DNA from: Aurelia coerulea
Lineage: Eukaryota > Cnidaria > Scyphozoa > Semaeostomeae > Ulmaridae
Direction of reading: 5' to 3'
Length of the DNA: 64,000 bases
Assembly (NCBI GenBank): GCA_039566865.1
Contig: CM076949.1
Coordinates: 16,592,501 to 16,656,500, forward strand
Positions within the stretch are counted from its first letter, which is position 1. Every line of letters begins with the position of its first letter. A model generated the notes under the pieces. It worked only from the letters and a program-made list of their open reading frames with translations. It was not told the DNA's origin and did no database searches. Below, in pieces: positions 58,862 to 64,000 of the stretch. Position numbers and translations under genes: made by a program.

Positions 58862-59324
58862 TATAATCAGGCAGGGCCCTACTTTTCAAGAATGGTTTAA
58901 ATACATCTGTGAAGTATCTGTCCACAAAAGACCTAGTTTTAATTTGTATATCATTGAATGTCAAGTAAGATACATGATATCTCAAACTTGTATACACAAA
59001 ACACATTACTTGTTTTTATTCGCTCATGTTTTCTATGGGACCACGCCCGGCCACGCCCATCTTATTTGCCACGCCCAAATATACCCGGTGTGCAACAGGT
59101 TTTGGACAAAAATATCTCCGGTGTGCACATGCCATACTCTGCAGACTGGCTGCTCAGCATTCAATTATTTTTGGGTCTGACTCTAATTGCAGGATGCCGC
59201 AACTTACAATTAAACTATAATCTTGGACGAAATACTTGGGAGAAGTCACAAAATTGCACTATTTTGGTCTTTGATTATGTGCTCCCTTTCCCCTCTGTTT
59301 GGATGTTGCTTGAATCAAAGGCCA

Positions 59325-59630
59325 TTCCCCGGGGTGGGGGCATTACACATATTTTGGGTACGGGGACGTGCCATAGTAAAGGGTATTGACTTTCACGATC
59401 TTGGTATAAGTATAAGGTCGGGCAAACATTTTCGGAAAATTTGTACAAGGTCAGGTGTACATTATCGGAAAATTGGTATAAGGTCGGGTATACTTTTTCG
59501 GAAAATTGTTATAAGGTCAGGTATGCTTTTTCGGAAAATTGGTATAAGGAACGCGTGTGTTTTTGAAGCTTCGATGGCATGTACCTAACCAAAACCTGGT
59601 CAAGTGCCCGGGGTCGGTCAAGTATTCGAC
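59325..59630. repeat. G-run element with about 32-bp internal tandem repeats
   Basis: Starts near CCCCGGGGTGGGGGCATTAC and ends near CAAGTGCCCGGGGTCGG. The interior holds about five diverged units of the form GGTATAAGGTCGGGTATACT followed by TTTTCGGAAAATT. Same construction as the 19.3-kb element but with a different internal unit. No clear target duplication. Confidence 0.5.
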
Positions 59631-59814
59631 CTTCTCAACATTGAATTAGGGGAAAGGGGGGAAAGGGGGGATCAGAAAGTCCTAAACATATGTTTCGACT
59701 CGATACTTGAGAACAAATCATAAAAATACAGAAATTTGTCTATGTCCCAGTTTCTTTTGGCCAGGATTGTCTGAAAATGGTTGTTAACAAATAATCACTC
59801 AAAGCTTTATGCAT

Positions 59815-60050
59815 ATGTATAAATTTGCCACTAAATGATAATTAAATATTTCAATATTTTAAAAGCTAAGAATAGATAAATTACAATGTTCATACAAATT
59901 AAATGAATACATATAAAAACACCCCTAATAGAAGTGGCAGGGATTACATTACAAGGCTGAATTGACCTCATTTCCATAATGGTTCTCTTAGCTCGAGAAC
60001 CCATTGAGATTTTTGTGAGAAATCTTACCAATATCATCCCCAACACAAGA
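59815..60050. repeat. Dispersed repeat shared with 32860-33130
   Basis: GAAGTGGCAGGGATTACATT and TTTCCATAATGGTTCTC match GAAATGGCAGGGATAGCATT and TTTCCATAATGGTCCCTC near 33 kb in the same orientation. Family unknown. Confidence 0.45.
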
Positions 60051-60297
60051 AGTGAGTTTTCGGCTACTTATGCCCCAAATAGGCTTTGATCATTAAATTC
60101 ACTAGGAGCACTATCTTAAATATGGGCATGGCAAAATTGCTATAAAAAGTTTTTCAAAAGTTACATATTTTAGGATTCTGACCTTTTTTCCGCGATCTTA
60201 AGATTGTGTACTCAGCTGCTCTTTGAAAATGACTTATCATTGCAAGAAAAGCTTTTTGGATCATTGTTTGAGGTCCGGTTTCTTATTGACAAAAGGT

Positions 60298-60454
60298 GCC
60301 GACGTTCGAAATTCGTCAGATTCTCGACGAAATTCACGACGCTGACCCCCGGATCTTCAACGAACGTATTTGGTGCCAGTAATCTTTGCTCACAAACATC
60401 CGGGGGATAAAGCCTTGATTTGCTGCGAAATTTGTTCGAATTTCGAACGTCGGC
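60298..60454. repeat. 157-bp foldback element
   Basis: Perfect 18-bp inverted ends GCCGACGTTCGAAATTCG, with a second inner inverted pair CCCCCGGAT/ATCCGGGGG (about 60345 and 60399). No clear target duplication was found. Confidence 0.55.
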
Positions 60455-60912
60455 GCTCTTTATCCTGGCCACGATGGTGGGACCAAGCTTCGGTAGATTT
60501 CAAACTGCCAAAGTGATAAGTTTTGTTTCGCGCTTGTTTTAAATCATTTCAGGAAGGAAAGTGAAGACAAATGCATTGAGTACGGAGTTTAAAGGCTGGG
60601 GAACATTTTCATGCAAAGGACTGGGCGTTTGATGCAAAATTCACCGAGCTTGAGCGAGGACAAAACTATTGCTAGATTTATGTAAATAAGAAAGCTGCGC
60701 TCCTTGTTATTTCTTATATAGGCCGTCGCCTGTCCCCTGCTATCTTACACTTTCGTTGCACATATGGCGAGACTAAAAACTTTTTGTGCAGAAACGTTGT
60801 TCATGACATTGCTAACAAAAAACAATCAACCCCCCATTTGTATGTTTGCACAATAGCTCAAAATCAGGGGGTAAAGTTATGGCTCGCATGATGATGTCAT
60901 CTTGATTACCTA

Positions 60913-62921
60913 AAATTTATGGAAATTTAACTTGCTGAGACCAACCCTAAGTTGTGTAAGGTAGGATAATCCTATTGGATCGTGAGTTCCAAAAACAGAT
61001 CTGGCAGGGGGGCGGATTATTGATAACAGCTTTTTCTTAACCCTATTTTAACCGGGTAAAAAAAAAGTGATTTTCTACTGGGGGGGGGCGTTTTTCGCCC
61101 CCCCCCTGTTTTTCTCTGCAAGTATAACAGCTATGACAATGAAACTTGCACTGTGTCATAATTGAACAAAGGAGAATCTAAAAATAGCACGAATCAATCA
61201 ATAGTCACGTGATTGGTTGTTAGGCAACCAAAAACAATGCAAATTTTGAGAAAATCGAGCTATTTGCAGAAAAGGGCCCATTATTCGCAAATGGCGAGAT
61301 CAAATTGGCAAAAAACCATCCAAATACATGCTTGATATCATTAATTTGTAGTTTCATATGGTTTCGTACGGATATTTGTGGTTTCTAATAAATTAACTAA
61401 TTAAATAATGAAAATTTGATTCAATGCAAAATTGTAAGCTCAATAATTATGATTTAAAACCATTAATTTCGCATGTTACTGGTGAAATCCAGTACCTTCA
61501 TCGATATTTGAGGTAATTCCATCAGTTTTACATAAAAAGTTACTCATTCATTAGGAATATGACGTCATAAAGATTGATGACGTCATAGAAATAATAAACT
61601 GCTGATGTCAGCAAATGTGAATAAATTATATATCAAACGAAAGTACTCATCGAGACGAATCGAATCGTATATATATTGTTGAGATTTAGTAACAAAGGAA
61701 GAAATTAGAGCCATTTTTAAGAATTTCTTTGTGACCACTCTCCAAATATGGGCATGTGGTGGTCACGTGATCAAACAATAGGTATTGAAACTTCTAGTTT
61801 CTGATTGCCAACTAAATTCTAGGAAAAGTCAAGGAGTTTCAGCACTGTAGGTGACATCGTTTGGGAGCTATTAAAAAAAATCCGATAGGGGGGCGAAAAA
61901 CGCCCCCCCCCCGGGTAAAATAGGGTTAAAAACAGCAATAGAAGAATCAAGTTTCAATTCAGGCTCAAGCTTATTCCATTCGGATAAACAGTTTGGATAG
62001 AAGCAAGACTTGAATTTTTCTGTTCTTGCCTTTAATTGCCCAATGACATCCTGGTCATCAAATGATGAAGAGGGGGAATTGGTTCAACTGTATACTCAGG
62101 ACTAAGATTATTTACAAACTTGTAGAACAAGGTAAGGCGTCTACTCCATCTTCGGGAACTCAGTGACTCCCAACCAAGTTCTGTGTACAGCTTCTCTCGA
62201 GATGTTCCCCTCCATGCACTTGACACGGCTAGGGCAGCAGAATACTGTACGGACTCTAGTTTTTCATTTAAATTTGGTAAAAGGATATTTTGACTGAATT
62301 CACATACTTTGGCAGGAATATGGTAAATACCATCACCATAGTCTAGATGGAGTCGAACATAGAGCTTATATAATTCGTTTAGGGTATGCCTTGGCAGGTA
62401 TTTGGAGAGATATTTCAGCAAACCAATGCCCTTCCTTGTTTTAGAGATCGCTGATTTGATATGAGCTGAGAAAGATAGCTTTGAGTCCAGGATAATTCCT
62501 AAGTGTTTATGTTCATTCACTTTCTTGACTGGTATGTTGTTAAAAAGAATCACTGGATGATCAATTTCGATTTTTTTCCTTGAAAATGTTAATTCAACAG
62601 CTTGTTTCTGCGGATCTGGATTAAAGGACATTCTACAAGCTTCAGCCCACCGACTTATCAAGTCCAAGTCATGGTTCATGTCATTGGCAGCTGTATTTGA
62701 ATCTTCTACCACAGTGAACAACGATGTATCATCAGCAAATAACTTAACATTGCACTTCAAGCCTACAGCTAGATCATTTATATACACAAGGAAAAACAAG
62801 GGTCCAAGAATAGAGCCCTGGGGCACCCCTGCAGAAATATCTCCCCAATTTGAACTCTGTCCATTCAGTACTGTCCTCTGCTTTCGATCCTTGAGAAAGC
62901 TTTGGATTAAAAAAAGAAGTT
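60913..62921 (-). pseudogene. LINE RT fragment, minus strand, split by a MITE
   Basis: The frame from 62921 encodes QLLFLIQSFLKDRKQRTVLN, GDISAGVPQGSILGPLFFLV, FADDTSLF and HKHLGIILDSKLSF, closely related to the LINE at 44.4 kb. A frameshift near 62060 precedes KARTEKFKSCFYPNCLSEWN. The MITE 61041-61925 then interrupts at ...SSIAVF, and the reading resumes as KKKLLSIIRPPARSVFGTHD and stops matching at about 60913. It has no poly(A) tail or 3' UTR. Its 5' end cuts into the TTAA element copy at 62922. Confidence 0.8.
61041..61925. mobile_element. 885-bp MITE, TTAA target, copy 2
   Basis: CCCTATTTTAACCGGGTAAA and CCGGGTAAAATAGGG form the ends, with TTAA at 61037-61040 and 61926-61929. Removing the element and one TTAA gives an LINE sequence (CTTTTTC-TTAA-AAACAGC) identical in arrangement to the uninterrupted LINE at about 45390. 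The inner sequence matches copy 1 (29.66 kb) in inverted orientation. Confidence 0.9.
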
Positions 62922-63349
62922 GTTCAAATTGTTCTGCATGGGCTAAACTGTTGACCAACGTTTTCCCCTTCGATGTCGAAAAGTAAACAGAAATGTAAAA
63001 TTCGATTGCAGGAAATCTAGCCTAGTTTTTCAATCAGATTTGGCAAAGTTGTAGATCAACTACTTAGCTAAAGATGGAGCGAAAAAATATCGAAACTTTT
63101 TCGAGTAGTTATGGAGGTAAATCCACTTTTCTGAAATCAGCAAAAGATTTGAGCAAGGATTTGCGAAGCCAGGGTTGACGGAAACATTGCAATTTATACA
63201 TCTTTGGATTGCCCAGATTATAAAGAACAACATCCTTGTTACTGCTTTTCGATAGACCGAATAATATTGGAGAAATTAACTGTTTTCTGAGGAGAGTGGT
63301 TTTGCGAAACGGCATCTCGCTGTGCACTAGAGCGGAAAGCAGAGTTACC
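62922..63349. mobile_element. Half copy of the GGTAACTC TTAA element
   Basis: Matches the right arm and central part of the 26.4-27.6 kb element and ends CAGAGTTACC followed by TTAA (63350-63353). The other arm has been lost at the junction with the minus-strand LINE. Confidence 0.75.
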
Positions 63350-64000
63350 TTAATCGCAACCGATCAACCTAACATGTTTGTTGACTATGGCGTCCACCCT
63401 GCATTAGATCCACACTGCGAACATCAAATTGTCTTCGGAAAAATAAATGTATCGGTCCCCTCTCCCCCTCCCTACAAAAGAACTATATGGGATTATTCTA
63501 AAGCTAATGTACCTTTGATAAGGAACTGTGTTAACGATACTAATTGGCAAGATTTGCTAAGTGGTCTAAATCCAGGAGAAATGGCTGCACTGTTTACAGA
63601 CACTTTATTAACAATTCTTTCCCTCCACATACCACACAAAATTATAAAAATCAATGATAAGGATGCTCCTTGGATAACCCCTGAGTTAAAATCCGCCATC
63701 AAGCGCAAACACAGGGTGTTCAGAAAATACGTTAGTCGGGGGAGAAACCAAGAGGACTGGAAGACTGTCAAGGAAATCCAGGCCGAAAATTCCAAGAAAA
63801 TTTTCGATGCGAAGAATAGTTACTACTTGAAGTTGGCAAAAAAAATTGTCTGACCCTCGCATAGGAATTAAAGAATACTGGTCTGCGCTAAATAGGATGA
63901 TTCAAAAGAAAACATTTTCAAACATACCAACGCTTCTTGAAAATGGACTTTTTTTGACAAATATTGATACTAAGGCTAACATCTTTAATGATTACTTTGT
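63350..64000 (+). pseudogene. LINE ORF2, endonuclease-to-RT linker region (runs off the window)
   Basis: The frame from 63350 encodes LIATDQPNMFVDYGVHPALD (end of an APE endonuclease), PPPYKRTIWDYSKANV, DAPWITPELKSAIKRKHRVF and KYVSRGR, the linker typical of CR1/Jockey-group ORF2. A one-base shift in the A-run near 63840 leads to SDPRIGIKEYWSALNRMIQK, and the sequence continues to the window edge. It was interrupted by the TTAA element at its left. RT motifs are expected to the right, outside the window. Confidence 0.8.

Larger units (their letters stand above)
52113..59149 (+). mobile_element. Autonomous hAT-type transposon with 8-bp duplication
   Basis: The element begins CCAGTCTGCAGAGTATGGCA and ends with its inverted form (TGCCATACTCTGCAGACTGG). 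CTGCTCAG lies directly outside each end (52105-52112 and 59150-59157), an exact 8-bp target duplication. Subterminal regions carry repeated GGTGTGC motifs: six exact copies plus one variant at 52153-52250, two copies near 59090-59127. A six-exon gene with intact reading frame occupies the interior. The 8-bp duplication, C-terminal hAT-like motif and N-terminal zinc finger together indicate the hAT superfamily, though the family is divergent. Confidence 0.85.

Noticed and set aside
52113..59149. Domesticated host gene rather than a transposon
   Set aside because: The gene is enclosed by inverted termini and an exact 8-bp duplication, so a mobile element explains it better.

Overview
This window looks like an animal nuclear genome, most likely a cnidarian (coral or sea anemone). 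The AT-rich sequence carries GT-AG introns, tRNA-derived SINE sequence, CR1/Jockey-like LINE fragments, PIF-Harbinger, hAT and XPG-nuclease (Academ-like) DNA transposons, and many small elements with TTA, TTAA or 8-bp target duplications. G-run elements beginning GGGGTACT with internal minisatellites are typical of anthozoan genomes. The cnidarian assignment is inference from repeat style and protein flavour, not from a conserved host gene. No rRNA, CRISPR, operon or other prokaryotic feature is visible. Most of the window is transposable elements in several layers. Host-gene evidence is thin: two candidate first exons at 10.1-10.3 kb and 35.3-35.5 kb, plus a splice-flanked triplicated region at 13.9-17.1 kb.

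Layout. 1.19-7.38 kb: a large foldback element (TTA duplication) whose two inverted arms carry the 3' end of an Academ-like nuclease gene. An apparently intact two-gene PIF-Harbinger transposon (DDE transposase plus Myb/SANT-like protein) sits in its left arm. 7.4-12.9 kb: a pentanucleotide array, small MITEs and a candidate secreted-peptide exon. 13.9-17.1 kb: a threefold tandem duplication with exon-like pieces, into which two small elements inserted. 18-38 kb: SINE, minisatellite elements, long-TIR TTAA elements, LINE fragments and nested MITEs.

39.77-48.35 kb: an 8.6-kb DNA transposon with about 320-bp terminal inverted repeats and a 5-bp duplication (ATTCT). It encodes a zinc-finger plus XPG/FEN-like nuclease protein on the minus strand, broken by two frameshifts, one stop codon and a LINE with a 7-bp duplication. 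52.11-59.15 kb: a 7.0-kb hAT-type transposon with an exact 8-bp duplication (CTGCTCAG), terminal inverted repeats, subterminal GGTGTGC arrays and an uninterrupted six-exon gene for a 1140-residue zinc-finger/RNase H-like protein with a hAT-like C-terminus. 60.9-64 kb: a four-layer nest of LINEs and TTAA elements.

How they relate. The hAT termini recur in a 203-bp MITE at 14.6 kb. The XPG-nuclease protein family appears in both the 40-48 kb transposon and the 6-kb foldback. The LINE copy at 44.4 kb supplies the empty-site sequence showing that the MITE at 61.0 kb inserted with a TTAA duplication.
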